Source: Allium sativum
Taxonomy: Eukaryota > Streptophyta > Magnoliopsida > Asparagales > Amaryllidaceae
Reading direction: 5' to 3'
Length of the DNA stretch: 64,000 nt
Assembly: GCA_030737875.1 (NCBI GenBank)
Contig: CM060918.1
Coordinates: forward strand, 769,662,552-769,726,551
Below are positions 1 to 11,190 of this stretch, piece by piece (positions within the stretch are counted from its first letter, which is position 1; each line of letters opens with the position of its first letter). The notes under the pieces were generated by a model. The model did not search any database, was not told the DNA's origin, and worked only from the letters and a program-made list of their open reading frames with translations. The position numbers were made by a program, and so were the translations under genes.

Positions 1-1168
1 ACTAAACCTCTTGAACTAATAGCCACTGATTTGTGGGGGCTTGCACATATTAGTTCTAACTATGGTCACAAATATTATATATCCTTTATAGATGCTTATT
101 CTCGATTTGTTTGGATTTATATGCTTAAATCTAAATCTGAGACCAGTAATGTTGTTATTCAATTTATTAATAAAGTAGAAAATCTTACTGGTAATAAGGT
201 CAAAACCTTCCAAACAGATTGTGGCAGAGAATTTTTACCTTTGAAAACCTTCTTTGAAAAAAAAGGAATTAATCATAGATACACCTGCCCTTATACATCT
301 GAGCAGAATGGTATTATTGAAAGGAAACACAAACATATTGTTGAAACTGGTATAACTTTGTTAGCTCAAGCATCCATGCCTTTTAAGTATTGGACTGATG
401 CTTTTCATGCAGCTGTACACTTAATTAATTTAATGCCTACAAAGGTGTTAAAGTTTAAATGTCCTCAAGAAATGCTAACTAATGTTAAACCAGATTACAA
501 ACATTTTAAAAAAATTTGGATGTCAGTGTTTCCCGTATTTAAGATCTTATAACAGTCATAAGTTAGATTATAGATCTATTTCATGCACTTTTTTGGGTTA
601 CTGCAATAAGCAGAAAGGTTACAAATGTCTGGATAATAAAGGGAGAATTTATATATCAAGATATGTTAAATTCAATGAACATGTGTATCCTTTTTGTAAA
701 GCAAATTCAAGTAACACAGGAAATACTATAAGCAATGAACAGATAAGAACCAATATACCTGAAGAAGATGAAGTGTTGGTGTCAGTTCATCATAATGAAC
801 ACAACACCAACACTAGCTCTCAACGCACAGTGCCTTTAAATAGGCCAGGTCAAGAGCAATTTACTCCCATTTTTGATGGTGCAGAACAACAAAGTTCAAA
901 TGTTTGTGGAACACATGGTGAGCTATCAGCAGACAACAATATATCATCTGAAGAACAAACTGCAGATGTGAGAGATACAGGTAATGCAGCAAATGAGAGA
1001 GATACAGGTAATCAACATCCAATGCTTACTAGAGCAATCAAACCAAAGGTTTACAATACTGTTATTTCTAATGATGAGCCAATTTCTTATGATGAAGCAG
1101 TCTTAAATTCTAACTGGAACCTAGCCATGCAGGATGAATATGATGCTCTAACAAAAAAAAGGGACTTG
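1..1168 (+). pseudogene. copia integrase fragment and linker
   Basis: The catalytic core of the copia integrase is visible. The first Asp is in ATDLWG (codon 28-30), the second is in QTDCGREF (codon 217-219), and the Glu is in NGIIERKH (codon 319-321), giving a complete DDE triad. Reading continues in frame 1 to about 520. There a one-base indel shifts the C-terminal part (GCQCFPYLRSYNSHKLD, then a FLGY motif) into another frame, open from 482 to 1195. The acidic linker around 720-1020 has no domain, as is usual between copia integrase and RT. The N-terminal zinc finger is outside the window. Confidence 0.9.
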
Positions 1169-2650
1169 GACTTTAGTAGACAAACCAGAAAATAAAAACA
1201 TAATAGGCTGCAAATGGGTATATAAGTTAAAGAGAAATGCAGATGGTTCAATTTCTAGATACAAAGCAAGATTGGTTGCTAAAGGGTATTCTCAAAAATA
1301 TAGTTTTGATTTTTCAGAAACTTTTTCATCTGTTCTAAAGCCAACATCAATCAGAATTATTCTATCAATTGCTTTGTACAGAAATTGGAATGTTAAGCAA
1401 TTAGATGTCAATAATGCATTTCTTAATTGTGAATTGCAGGAAGAGGTTTATATGGAGCAACCTCAAGGATTTGTTCAACATACAAACAAAAATCAAGTGT
1501 GCAAGCTTAACAAGGCAATTTATGGTCTAAAGCAAGCTCCAAGAGTTTGGTTTTTTTGACAAGCTGAAATCAACACTTGTCAATTATGGATATAAATCAT
1601 CCAAATCTGATAACTCCATTTTTATTAAAATTTTTGAATTTACCACTACATATATTCTAATTTATGTGGATGATTTTATCATTACAGGGAGCAATGATGC
1701 TGAAATTAAAGCTGTCACAAAGTTATTGGACACTGAATTCTCTATTAAAGACTTGGGAGACTTGCATTATTTTTTAGGTGTGGAAGTCAATAGATCTTGT
1801 TCTGAAATGATTCTTAGTCAGAAAAAATATGTTTTAGAAATTTTGGTTCGAGCCAAAATGGACAAGGCAAACTCATTACCTACACCAATGATCACTAGTG
1901 CTCAATTATCTAAACATAAAGGTGAACCTTTCCAGAATGGAAAATTCTACAGAATTATTGTAGGTGCTTTGCAGTATGCTACAATAACTAGACCAGACAT
2001 TGCCTACAGTGTCAATAAAGTTATCCAGTATATGCAAAATCCTATGGATGATCACTGGAAGGCGGTAAAGAGGATTCTTTGATATAAAGGGCACAATTGA
2101 TCATGGTCTTATCTTAAAATGCAGTAATACTCTTAATATTAATGCATATGCTGATGCAGATTGAGGGACAGATAGTGATGATAGAAAATCCACATCAGGT
2201 TATTGCATTTATCTGGGTAAAAATCCTGTTTCATGGTGTGCTAAGAAACAAAATACTGTTTCCAGATCTAGTGCAGAAGAAGAATTTAGGAGTGTTGCTA
2301 GTGCTACAGCAGAAGTGATGTGGATTGAATCACTTTTAAGTGGATTACATATTACTCCTACAAAGCAAGCTATAGTGTGGTGTGACAATATCAGTGCAAT
2401 TGCATTATCATCTAATCCAATTTTACATTCTAAGACCAAACATATAGAATTGGATCTGTATTTCATCAGAGAACATGTTATCAAAAACAAGTTAAAAATT
2501 GGATATATACCATTGGCTGACCAGAAAGCAGATATTCTCACAAAGTCATTGTCAAAACCTAACTTTACAAGGCTCAGAGAAGAGTTAAATATAGATGCAG
2601 CAGTCTTAAATCAAAGATCAACGAGAAATTTTTTTATACCTGACTGCTGA
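1169..2650 (+). pseudogene. copia reverse transcriptase and RNase H, broken
   Basis: A shift in an A-rich run near 1150-1165 moves the frame before [16 protein letters not shown], the usual start of copia [26 protein letters not shown] and [13 protein letters not shown] follow. A T-run near 1550 causes another shift. The catalytic YVDD (the two Asp codons are 1669-1674) is intact. A deletion near 2083 shifts the frame before YIKGT. RNase H follows with AYADAD, then an in-frame TGA at 2162-2164 where Trp is expected, then SRSSAEEEFRSVA, VWCDNISAIAL and HIELDLYFIREHV. The protein ends at about 2650. Confidence 0.92.
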
Positions 2651-3140
2651 CAGATCGTGTTCTTCTGTGTTGATATAACCCTAATCGATGGCGAATCAAC
2701 TATGCTCAGCTAGGGCCTACGCCGATTTACATTAAAAATCAGCTCTTGCCCAATTTAACCTCTCTCAATAAACTTCAAATCGTCTCAAGCCTTCAGCATG
2801 AGATCAATCTACAGTTCATCTGTGGTGGAAAGCCTAAGGATGTGTATTCACGCATCGATTAGAAGTTAGAAGATTCTGAGATGAAGGAGCCGCCATTAAT
2901 TTTTTCTATTTCACTCGAAACCCTAGTTGGGTTTCGGGGGTGGGGGGGAATAAGAAAATATGATGGCTCCGCTTACCACTTACTCATATGTATCATTGGA
3001 CTTGGGCTTCGGGCTTCATGGGTTCAGCCCATCTTTTTTGTTTCTCTTTTATAAATAGCCGTGTGTAATAATATGAAGATGTATGTTCATTTTAACAATA
3101 CAATATCAATATCTTGCTGTAATAAAAACTTCTGTTCACC
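2651..3140 (+). repeat. probable 3' LTR of the copia element
   Basis: Non-coding sequence directly follows the RNase H stop. It holds a good TATA box (TATAAATA, 3050-3057) and, about 70 bases on, AATAAA (3121-3126), the layout of U3-R-U5 in a short copia LTR. The exact ends are uncertain because the 5' LTR is outside the window; the boundary near 3140 is a guess. Confidence 0.55.
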
Positions 3141-4629
3141 AATATTTGATTTCTCAACTATTTTTTTGGCGGAGTCGACTGATTTTTAAAACGACCACAA
3201 ACACTTATTATTATAAAAAATAATAATTGCAAGTAATCCAAGAGATTGACCGGATACCAATCTACTACGAATACGGTTTTTAAGGTGGACCGTCCACTGT
3301 CATCCTAACTAGGTTACATCACTGGAGCTAGACACAAATTCTAGACTACAATTACATCTCCGCACAGAGAGAATATTACATTTATTGTCATATAAAACAT
3401 AAAACATAAAATAACGGGATTGCATAGAAGAATTACAAGCATCAGCAAAACCAAAAAGCAGCCAGGCCACTACAGGAACTATGCTCAATAGCTTCATGTT
3501 GATTGGACAACATAGCATAGTGTCCTTTTCCTTGAACACTACACCAAGACAAGATAGGACATGGTGCACATCCTACCATCATGCATGGCAAAGGTAGATC
3601 ACATCCGAGAATGACAAAGGAACAGAGTAGTAGCCAGGGAAAATCTGGACTATCACCAGAAAGTCTAGATTGGGAGGTCGATTAAGAAAGGCAAAGATGT
3701 TAGCCAACCAAATAAGCAATGTCGAGAGCCATGGCTTCACCCATATTGCCAAAAAGTTGACAGAGAAGCAGTAAAACCAGCATGCCATAACACGAACCAA
3801 GCGAAACAGAACCAAATGACATTACCTAAACAAACTCACAAGAAAGCTCGAAAACAGCATACACCTAACACATAAAAGAAAGACCCCAGAACTCATACAA
3901 CATAAACACCTATAACCTAAAGCTACACAACCCTGCAAACGTATTAAAACTAACAAGACAAAAACTAAGGATACATTAAATATCAAACTATTCAGTCTGT
4001 CCCAACACAACCAAACCAACAAACAAGAGATGCCAAACATTATCACAATCCTTTTTCTTTCCATTAAAACATATTTTCCTGATTCATATATAAATTATTA
4101 ATCTGATTTGAGCAAAGTTATGTATATCCATAAATTAACTAGTTATTACCTATGTACACTATATTAAAATCATTTAACTATATTAATAGAGCACTATTAA
4201 TAAATTATTATACTATAAAATTATTTATTTTCAGTTAATATGAGTCATGACTTCTAGTACAAAGCCAGGGTTTCCATATTACTAAATAACTCCATGAATC
4301 ATGACTACAAAGGGGTACTTCCAGAATCAAACTCAAGACCAATTTAGAAAATATAAATAACATTAAAAAATTAAAATTACAAGACAACTCAATGAATTTG
4401 ACTGATGAAGTGGTTGATGCTACACTGAATCTATGCGGACGATGCTAGAATGAATCGGCTGCTAGATTTGACCAATATGGTTGATGCCGCTGCTAACCGA
4501 TATCGAAATCGACGTCATTGCAGGCTATGAGAATCAACGTGGAATAGCCGAGGTAGTTGCAGTGGTGTGAATGGATTCAATGCGTCATTGATGGCTTGTA
4601 AGAGTGAATATGGTAACAGAAATTATGGT
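3141..4629. other. AT-rich stretch without a supportable gene
   Basis: Short open frames exist on the minus strand (3309-4064). They are rich in Trp, Cys, Phe and Leu, lack any motif I recognise, and look like chance frames in non-coding DNA. 4070-4400 is strongly AT-rich. No LTR end, terminal repeat or target duplication could be placed. It may be an old element eroded beyond recognition. Confidence 0.4.
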
Positions 4630-5954
4630 CTAAAGAGGGAAAAAGGAAATTTCGCTTTTTGTGGTCTTTGGCTTCTTCTTCTTACCATTAGGTCTTTGAC
4701 TCTTCTTCTTCTTCTCGAGCTTCGACTTTGTGAGCAAGCGCTTCTGAAACTTCTCACTGGAATAATCCTCATCCCTGATGTGGGTCGATAGTCTTTTTTC
4801 TTGGAACACTTTTCTCAGGAAGAGAATTTGGCTTGCTCGGTAGACACCTCAAATCCATGTGGGATATTCTATAAGGGATCGACTGAAATGGTCCCTAAAA
4901 TTGACTCGGCTTTAAGCTCAATGAGCTTCCCTTCCTGCAGTGCCTTTAACTCTGCCATGCCTAAAGTTACAAACTTTCCAAACTCATCGGTATAAATTAC
5001 ATCATCGTCGCCTTTGGCGTGAGCTTATTTTTCTTAAGATTCCTAAGGGCGTCTATTATCCCTTCCTTTTTGGGCACATCATCACCAGGGACACTTGAGA
5101 CTCATCCATCACTTTTTATTTTGTTTCGAGAGCAGCCTTGGCCAACACTGTACCTAAAGTAGAAAGAGCAAGGACTATTAGTCCTCGTGGGATAATACCT
5201 TCGGCATAACAAGACATGATAACTTTCTAAAACTGAGGAAAAGTTGAGGAATAACTTCGGCATAACCATCCTTAGGAGTAGTAGGAGTTTTGATTGGAGT
5301 TAGAGGCTTGTGTGGACTGAGGCCCGGTTTGTTTGGGTTGTACTCCTATACTCCCTTAGGGCCTTAAGCTGAAGAAGGTAGGACAACTACTCCAGACGTG
5401 ATTGGGTCCGTAGCTTGGATAGGCTGGCTAGTCGATTGAGCAGAAGTTGAATCACCCTTAGCCAAACCAAACTCCCCCTCAACTGCAGATTTGCCTTTGA
5501 GTCTGTGTCGCTTTGCATCCCCTTCCTCCCTAAGAAGCCGACAACCCTTGATGTGAAGTTCTATCTCATTTCCCTTTGGAAATCTAGCTCTTAGTTCTTC
5601 TTCATTTACCACGCCATCTTCCGAAGCCAACTTTTTATCCTCCAAGAAACAGTCCCAAGCGTTGGCTAGGGTTTGTAGGTAATCTTTGACCTATGTCAAA
5701 TCCCGGTACCTGATAACTTGAGATTAAAAAGTCAACACTTAGGAGCCAAACTCATCTTCCATCTTTTTTGACTCAACCACTTTATCCTTGAGCTCTCGAA
5801 TTTCTTTATCATATTGAGCCTGAAAGGTAATAGCAGACTCAAGGGAAGTACAAGCATTTTCTTCAGCCTTCTTCTTGGCTTCTTCAGAGGCAGCAAGTTG
5901 GGCCCTAAGCCATTCATTTCGTGAAAATACTGCTCTTTCTCTTTCTTCAGTGCC
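4630..5954 (-). pseudogene. C-terminal part of a decayed coiled-coil transposon protein
   Basis: Read on the minus strand, 5739-5950 gives a strongly heptad-like stretch (AQLAASEEAKKKAEEN, KEIRELKDKVVESKKMEDEF). 5364-5645 gives a charged segment (ARFPKGNEIELHIKG). The reading degenerates toward 4630, where a Lys-rich tail (KSKLEKKKKSQRPNGKKKK) is seen. Stops and frame changes separate the blocks. E1 is inserted in the middle of the coiled coil, and the other half lies at 16743-17995. The nearest family I can suggest is the plant 'putative gypsy type transposon' protein (Pfam Transposase_28), in which an N-terminal domain is followed by a long coiled coil. That assignment rests on style and on the clearer relative at 45.7-49.9 kb. 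Confidence 0.55.
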
Positions 5955-6202
5955 TCTAACAACCCATATTTTGAATAACAAGTTATAACATAAATCAAGG
6001 CAGAATTAAATGATAAATTCTGAATCAGGGGAAACGGGCTGTGCCATTGCGTTCGTCTCGGAAAAATACGCAAAATAGAGTCCGAGTTTTCGAAAATCGG
6101 AGTCCGGATGACCAAGTTATGGCCCGTCGAAATTTTCAGAAATTTTCAAATTCAAATTTGAATTCAGAAATTCAGAAATTCAAATTCAGCTAGGGCAGGG
6201 CA

Positions 6203-6302
6203 GGTGGGAAAAATTCCCGCCACCCCAAGTCGACTGGGGAGTCGACTTGGGAGTCGACACACCCCAGGCTGTGTCGACTGCCCAGTCGACACCCCTGTCG
6301 AC
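6203..6302 (+). promoter_or_regulatory. U3 palindrome and cluster of six GTCGAC sites (E1 5' LTR)
   Basis: GGTGGGAAAAATTCCCGCCACC is an inverted repeat around a short A-run at 6203-6224; its CCCGCC half resembles a plant E2F core. Six GTCGAC palindromes follow within 74 bp (6229-6302). The same order, palindrome then GTCGAC cluster then TATA about 135 bp later, recurs in E2 and E4. An upstream control region is the simplest reading, but no function is shown by sequence alone. Confidence 0.5.
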
Positions 6303-6434
6303 TTGGGTGGTCGGCCAGTCCAGCCTGGGTGCACCTGACTTGTTTCTCAAGACATGTTTGGAGGCTAGTGACGTGAATTGATGGCCCAGATCTGAATTAG
6401 GGTTAATCCTACGGTCTAAACTAACCTAATCTTC

Positions 6435-6442
6435 TATAAAAG
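6435..6442 (+). promoter_or_regulatory. TATA box, E1 5' LTR
   Basis: TATAAAAG lies 480 bp into the LTR, downstream of the GTCGAC cluster. The same octamer is at 14419-14426 in the 3' LTR. Transcription would start roughly 30 bases downstream, making the remaining 2.3 kb of LTR a leader. Confidence 0.65.
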
Positions 6443-7363
6443 GACCCTAATACCTAGCCTAAATCATCATAAATCAATCCTACAACTAAACTATGCCAAA
6501 ATGTTTAATCATGGCCTCCACCCTCTTGTCATAACCTCCATCTTCATTCATATGAGAGTTCCTAAGCTTGTTTGAGAGTTCCAAAGCTTGATTCAAGGCC
6601 AAAGTTCAATCTTTCTTCATTAAAACAAGGATCTTTCTTCATATAATCAAAGGAGCTTCTTGGAGCTTGTATTCATTTGGGGTTTTTAGAGTTGCTAGTG
6701 GCTTCGTCTCAATCTTATTTATATTTAATAAGTCTTCATAGCATTGTAAGCCCTATACTACTCTTAGATTCTAACTATGAAGTTAAATATGACATGTTGC
6801 AAGTTTGAGTTTGGGCCTAAGTATGATATGTGCTTTGATTCTATCATGTTATGCATAGATTTATTCTATGCATGTTTGTAAAGCTATCACCTTGACCTTA
6901 TACATAGAAAGCTATGAGCTTTGATTAGAAATGTTGCATTATGCAACATGAGAACTCTCATAACCTTTATGATAACTTGCATATAATGTTATATGCGAAC
7001 TTCTAGTCATCATTCTATGTCATCTAGGACCATGTATCACCTATTCGCTAAGTTTGAATCTTATGCATGTTTTGAGGCTTATAATGTAACATGCAAGTTT
7101 AAATGAACATATTTATGCCCCATATGCCACCATGTTTAACTTGTGGCCAACCTTATTACCTTATGCCCTTTTTGTCATGCTTTTGCCAAGTTCCCTCTTT
7201 TGATCTATGTTATGTTATGCGAAACGTACATGCGATGGGAATGCGTTGGGTTTGGGTAATATTAATGACATGAAAACATGGTTTTAAAATATGACATGAA
7301 CATTGACTTGTGATTTGGTTTGTGAACATAATGATGGACATGACACTTAGAAAATATGAGTGT

Positions 7364-7572
7364 GGCCAACTCGAGGTTGGGTTGAGTTTGTAGCATAAAT
7401 CTACCCGGAACCGACCGGCTTAAATAGTGGCTACAAACAATAGGACCCAATGTGAGTAGTTGGTCATGTTGTGCTTAAACCCGAGGTTAGACTAGGTTAT
7501 GGTGTAAAGCTACCTGGACCCGCCCGGCTTAACTAGTAACCACAACAAGGTCTAATGTGAGAGGTTAAGGTG
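7364..7572 (+). other. paired structured elements A (E1 5' LTR)
   Basis: Copy 1 (7364-7465) has an outer stem GGCCAACT/AGTTGGTC, a middle stem TTGGGT/ACCCAA (7377-7382 with 7445-7450) and a perfect 9-bp inner stem GTTTGTAGC/GCTACAAAC (7386-7394 with 7430-7438). The apical region contains CTACCCGGAACCGACCGGC. Copy 2 (7474-7572) has an outer stem CTTAAACC with GGTTAAG, a middle stem TTAGAC/GTCTAA (7487-7492 with 7550-7555) and an inner stem TTATGGT/ACCACAA. That inner stem has one mismatch that is repaired in the 3' LTR copy (TTGTGGT). The conserved unpaired parts are CGAGG on the left and AATGTGAG on the right. Confidence 0.8.
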
Positions 7573-8340
7573 CATTAAATTAATTAATTCCACATGATAG
7601 GGTTAAGTCATGGACCACGTAACACTTAACCAACATGAACACGATGGGTTGATAGGGTTAAGACATGAACCTTGGGTACACTTAACCAACTTGATGCTTG
7701 ATTGGATCGGGTTAACCACATTTAACCCGTTAGGAAACCCTAGTTACGAGGTCATTTTCACCAGTAACCCTCTTGGTTGTATCATGATACCTTAGGGACT
7801 AGGCTAGGGTGGGGCACGATTACTGGGCTGACATGTAAGCGACCAAAACGACGGCTGAGTAGGTGCGCCGGTGTAGGTTCAGGCGGACTATGGTCGTGCA
7901 CATAGTCCGGAGTTGAAAAAGCAGACACGGGCACCCGTAGGTTTAGACTGTGCATGCTTGATTTGTGTCCGGGGTTGGCACCCTAGGGCTTGATACACCC
8001 TAGGGTGGACCTAGCACAGTTTGACTACACTTCGTGATTGGGCCGTATGACATCGACACTTGACGAGTTAGGCTTTTAGGGGGCCGATCGACTAGACCGT
8101 GTTGTTGGACCTTGATCTAGGTCATCTCGGGATATTGGGCCAGGATTGGGCCAAGGGATCATTTCTTGTTTATACTTGACATGGATTACTAGTACGCACT
8201 TGGTGCAACTTAACCTCGTATATGCGATGCCACACTTGATCTATCTTTTCACCATGCCAGTTATCACCCTATGTTTCATCTCTGCTTTACATGACCAGTT
8301 AACTTTATTAGTTTTTATACTAATAGTAGATAGGACTTAC

Positions 8341-8403
8341 CAGTCTTTTTGACTGACCCGTTTTCTTTCGCCTCTTTTTTTTCGTTTCCCCCCCCCCCCC
8401 AAG
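8341..8403 (+). other. hairpin B with acceptor-like tract (E1 5' LTR)
   Basis: CAGTC-TTTTT-GACTG (8341-8355) is a perfect 5-bp stem followed by ACCC, a pyrimidine tract ending in 13 C (8388-8400), and AAG then GTTTACAGG. In the 3' LTR the same place reads CAG. The form matches a plant 3' splice site, and the hairpin recurs with different stem sequences in other families. Confidence 0.65.
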
Positions 8404-8763
8404 GTTTACAGGGTGGGAACACTGGTACCTAGCTGGATCTTTAGCTGCTTTTCTGGATAGCTCATGTACGGTTTGGACTTGAGCATGCTATGGCTTTATT
8501 CTTCTTTGGGGATAGTTACTTTATGTTTTTTTTTCAGTTTTTAGTTTATGTTCTAGAATTTGTTTTGTGGGAAAATAATGACCAAGTACTTTGATGTAAC
8601 TTGACTATGGTTTTGAGATGTTAGTTTTATCCGCTGCTTTACTACTCTGTTTTACTTATATGTTCTGTCTTGTGATATCTGCATGCATGTTTACCTCGTT
8701 TAACGCCCCTCCAAAGCCAGTGCACTTGCAAGAGTGGCATTGGCGGAGGTGGGGTGTTACATT

Positions 8764-8775
8764 TTGTATCAGAGC
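8764..8775 (+). promoter_or_regulatory. primer binding site, E1
   Basis: TTGTATCAGAGC lies two bases after the 5' LTR end. It is the initiator-Met tRNA primer site TGGTATCAGAGC with one substitution (G to T at 8765). Confidence 0.85.
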
Positions 8776-8958
8776 ATAAGGTTTACAAGATCTGAGGAAA
8801 AAGGGTTTTTAAAACTTACCTTTTTAGAAAACTATTTTCAAAACCAATTAAGTATTTTCCAAGAAAAGTCTAGTTTATTTTAAAAAAGGCTATTCCCCAA
8901 AAGCCATTAGCACTGTCCTTTGTTTCCTCGTTCTTAATCTATCTTTTCCTTTTTCAGC

Positions 8959-11190
8959 ATGGCCGATCTTAACCTTCCCGAGGGAGTAACCATTCCCGGA
9001 TGGTTCCGGAGGTACTTGGAAGCTAGGGCCAACGATGCGGGCCCAGCAAACACCCCCACCGTAACTGAGGTTCCCCCTCCTCCTCCTCCTCATCATCATC
9101 CTCAAGAAGATTTCGCAAAGGTTTGCAAAGACTTTAAGGCAATGGGTGACAAGAATTTTATTGGGACGGAGGCTTTTGTGGAGGCAAGAAATTGGTTGAA
9201 AGAAACTGAAGATCTCTTCGCTATCTTTGATGTGGAAGACCATAGAAAGGTTTTATTGGCAGCATGGCTATTAAAAGAAGAAGCTTCTTATTGGTGGGAG
9301 GTCACCAATGCTACTAGGCCTATAGAGACGTGGGCCGACTTTAGGACGAGGTTTGGGCTTAAGTTTCTATCATCAGCTGAGGCGAATCTGCAATTGGAGA
9401 AGTTTATATCTTTGAAGCAAGGGGACATGACAGTGAGGGAGTATGTGAATAAGTTTAACCACCTTGGTCGATTCGGTTTGGACATGGTTAATACTCCCCA
9501 GAAGAAGGCTTTACGCTTTGCACGAGGGTTGAATGAGCCATCACAAGGTTTAACCCTATCTCATATACCCATGGGGGCCACTTTTGAAGGCCTAGTGGAC
9601 ATGGCATTGCTTCAAGGAGACGATAAGAATGGCAAGAAAGAAGTCAAGCCTAATGAGACTCAAACCAAGAAGACGGACTCCAAGTGGGGAGGAAATCAGA
9701 GCAATCAGAACAACAAGAACAACAAGAACAACAAGGGCAATAAGGCCAACAACAACAAGGCAAAGGACCCAAGAAAATGCAACTTCTGTGGGATTGTTGG
9801 GCACATAGCCAAAGACTACAGAAAGAAGAAGAGGAAGTTGGGCGAATGCTTTCACTGTGTAGAGCCTGGACACCTTAGCAAGGATTGCCCCAAGAAGCAA
9901 GGACAAGGGCAAGGGCAGACTCAGCGTGCAGGACCTTCTGGAGGGCAAGTGCATGCTCTCAACACTGCTCCAGTTCAGGACCGAGGTAGTATTTCTGTAG
10001 AAAACCTTGTTTATATTTCTGATTATCATGTTCGCACCTTATTTGATTCTGGCGCATCGCATAGTTTTATTTCTTCTGATCTTGTTGAAAGTTTGCACCT
10101 AAGTACTAGTCTAGTTGAGGATCCCGTTAGTGTTTCAAATCCAATTGGGGGTTCCGCCCATCTATCTATGATTTGTGTGGATTTGAAGATTTCTATCTTG
10201 ACCGTAGAATTCACGTGTAATGCTTATGTTCTCGGATTCACGGGATACGGGTTGATCTTGGGCATGGATTGGTTGTCCAGTTATGGAGCCATTCTCGATT
10301 GTGAGCATAGGGTGGTGAGGCTCATGACTCGCCTCGGTAATACCCTAGAAATTTCTTGTAACCCTAGAGATCCCGTCATGTTATGTTATCTTGAATCCCT
10401 TGACTCGTCCATCAATGATCTGCAATCTGTAAGGGTGGTCCGAGACTATCCGGATGTCTTTGAAGAGGTTAAGGGGTTATCCCCTAAACGAGAGATAGAT
10501 TTCCGCATTTATCTTGTTGATAATGCCAAGTCAATTTCATTGCCCGTTAGGCACATGGCCCCACGAGAAAGAAGAGAGCTCAATAAGCAAATCAAGGAGT
10601 TGCTTGAGAAGAATTTTATTAGGCGAAGCATTTCTGAATGGGGTGCTCCTGTGGTATTCGCTACTAAGGCGGATGGTTCGCTTCGTCTATGTGTTAATTA
10701 TAGAGAGTTGAACAAGCAGACAAAGAAGAATAGGCACCCGTTACCGAGGATTGATGACCTCTTTGACCAGCTTGTTGGTGCTTCTGTTTTCTCTCAGCTC
10801 GATCTAGCCACCGGATTCCATCAGCTTAGAGTGGCTGAGGATAGTATTGATAAGACTGCGTTTAGGACTCCAGATGGATTCTTTGAATGGCTTGTCATGC
10901 CATTCGGTTTGACTAATGCACCCGCCTACTTCGTAGATTTGATGAGTAGGGTGTTCAGGGAGTTCCTTAACAAGTTCGTGGTTGTCTTCGTGGATGATAT
11001 TCTGATCTTCTCAAAGGATGAGGAAGAACATGCTAGACACCTCAAGGAAGTGATGGATACGCTTAGAGCCCATCAGTTGAAAGCCAAGTTCTCCAAATGC
11101 CATTTTTGGAGAAGGGAAGTTCGGTTTCTTAGACATATAGTCTCTAAGCAAGGCATAGCTGTGGATCCCGTGAAAGTGGTTGCAGTTTAA
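8959..11190 (+). pseudogene. E1 gag, protease and reverse transcriptase
   Basis: The frame opens at ATG 8959 about 200 bases after the primer site and stays open for 743 codons. Residues 55-235 are the plant gypsy gag domain ([27 protein letters not shown]), preceded by a Pro/His-rich run. Two zinc knuckles follow at about 274 and 297. The first has lost its last Cys ([14 protein letters not shown]) and the second reads [14 protein letters not shown]. Protease carries DSGASHSF (Asp codon 10045). RT has LDLATGFHQ and an intact FVDD (Asp codons 10993-10998). The reading ends at a TAA (11188-11190) where E2 has CAA, so this is a point nonsense change; pol resumes in the same frame immediately afterwards. 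Confidence 0.95.

Larger units (their letters stand above)
1..3140 (+). mobile_element. Ty1/copia retrotransposon, 5'-truncated by the window edge
   Basis: The order integrase, then reverse transcriptase, then RNase H is the Ty1/copia order. The window opens inside integrase and the element ends in an LTR-like stretch after the RNase H stop. At least three frameshifts and one in-frame stop interrupt pol, so the copy is dead. The style of the integrase tail and RT resembles the Ale/Retrofit group, but that assignment is weak without a tree. Confidence 0.9.
5955..8761 (+). repeat. E1 5' LTR (2.8 kb)
   Basis: It matches 13947-16742 along its whole length with scattered substitutions and small indels (for example an indel near 6150-6175). 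Ordered parts: a conserved opening block, a GGGAA-TTCCC palindrome, six GTCGAC sites, a TATA box, a long A/T-rich leader, two tandem covarying hairpin elements, two TTAAG inverted repeats, a 9-bp-arm hairpin (7884-7909), a small hairpin with a C-run and AAG, and the TGTTACA end. Short open frames in it have no protein character. Confidence 0.96.

Noticed and set aside
3309..4064. Three successive minus-strand open frames considered as a membrane protein gene
   Set aside because: They lie in different frames, are rich in Trp, Cys and Phe as expected from chance frames here, and have no start context or homologous motif.
4402..4440. CTGATGA word suggesting a hammerhead ribozyme
   Set aside because: No matching GAAA core with flanking stems could be found nearby.
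9592..10029. Long minus-strand open frame (145 codons) inside E1 gag
   Set aside because: It is the shadow of the Lys/Asn-rich gag and zinc-knuckle codons on the plus strand and has a hydrophobic, motif-free composition.
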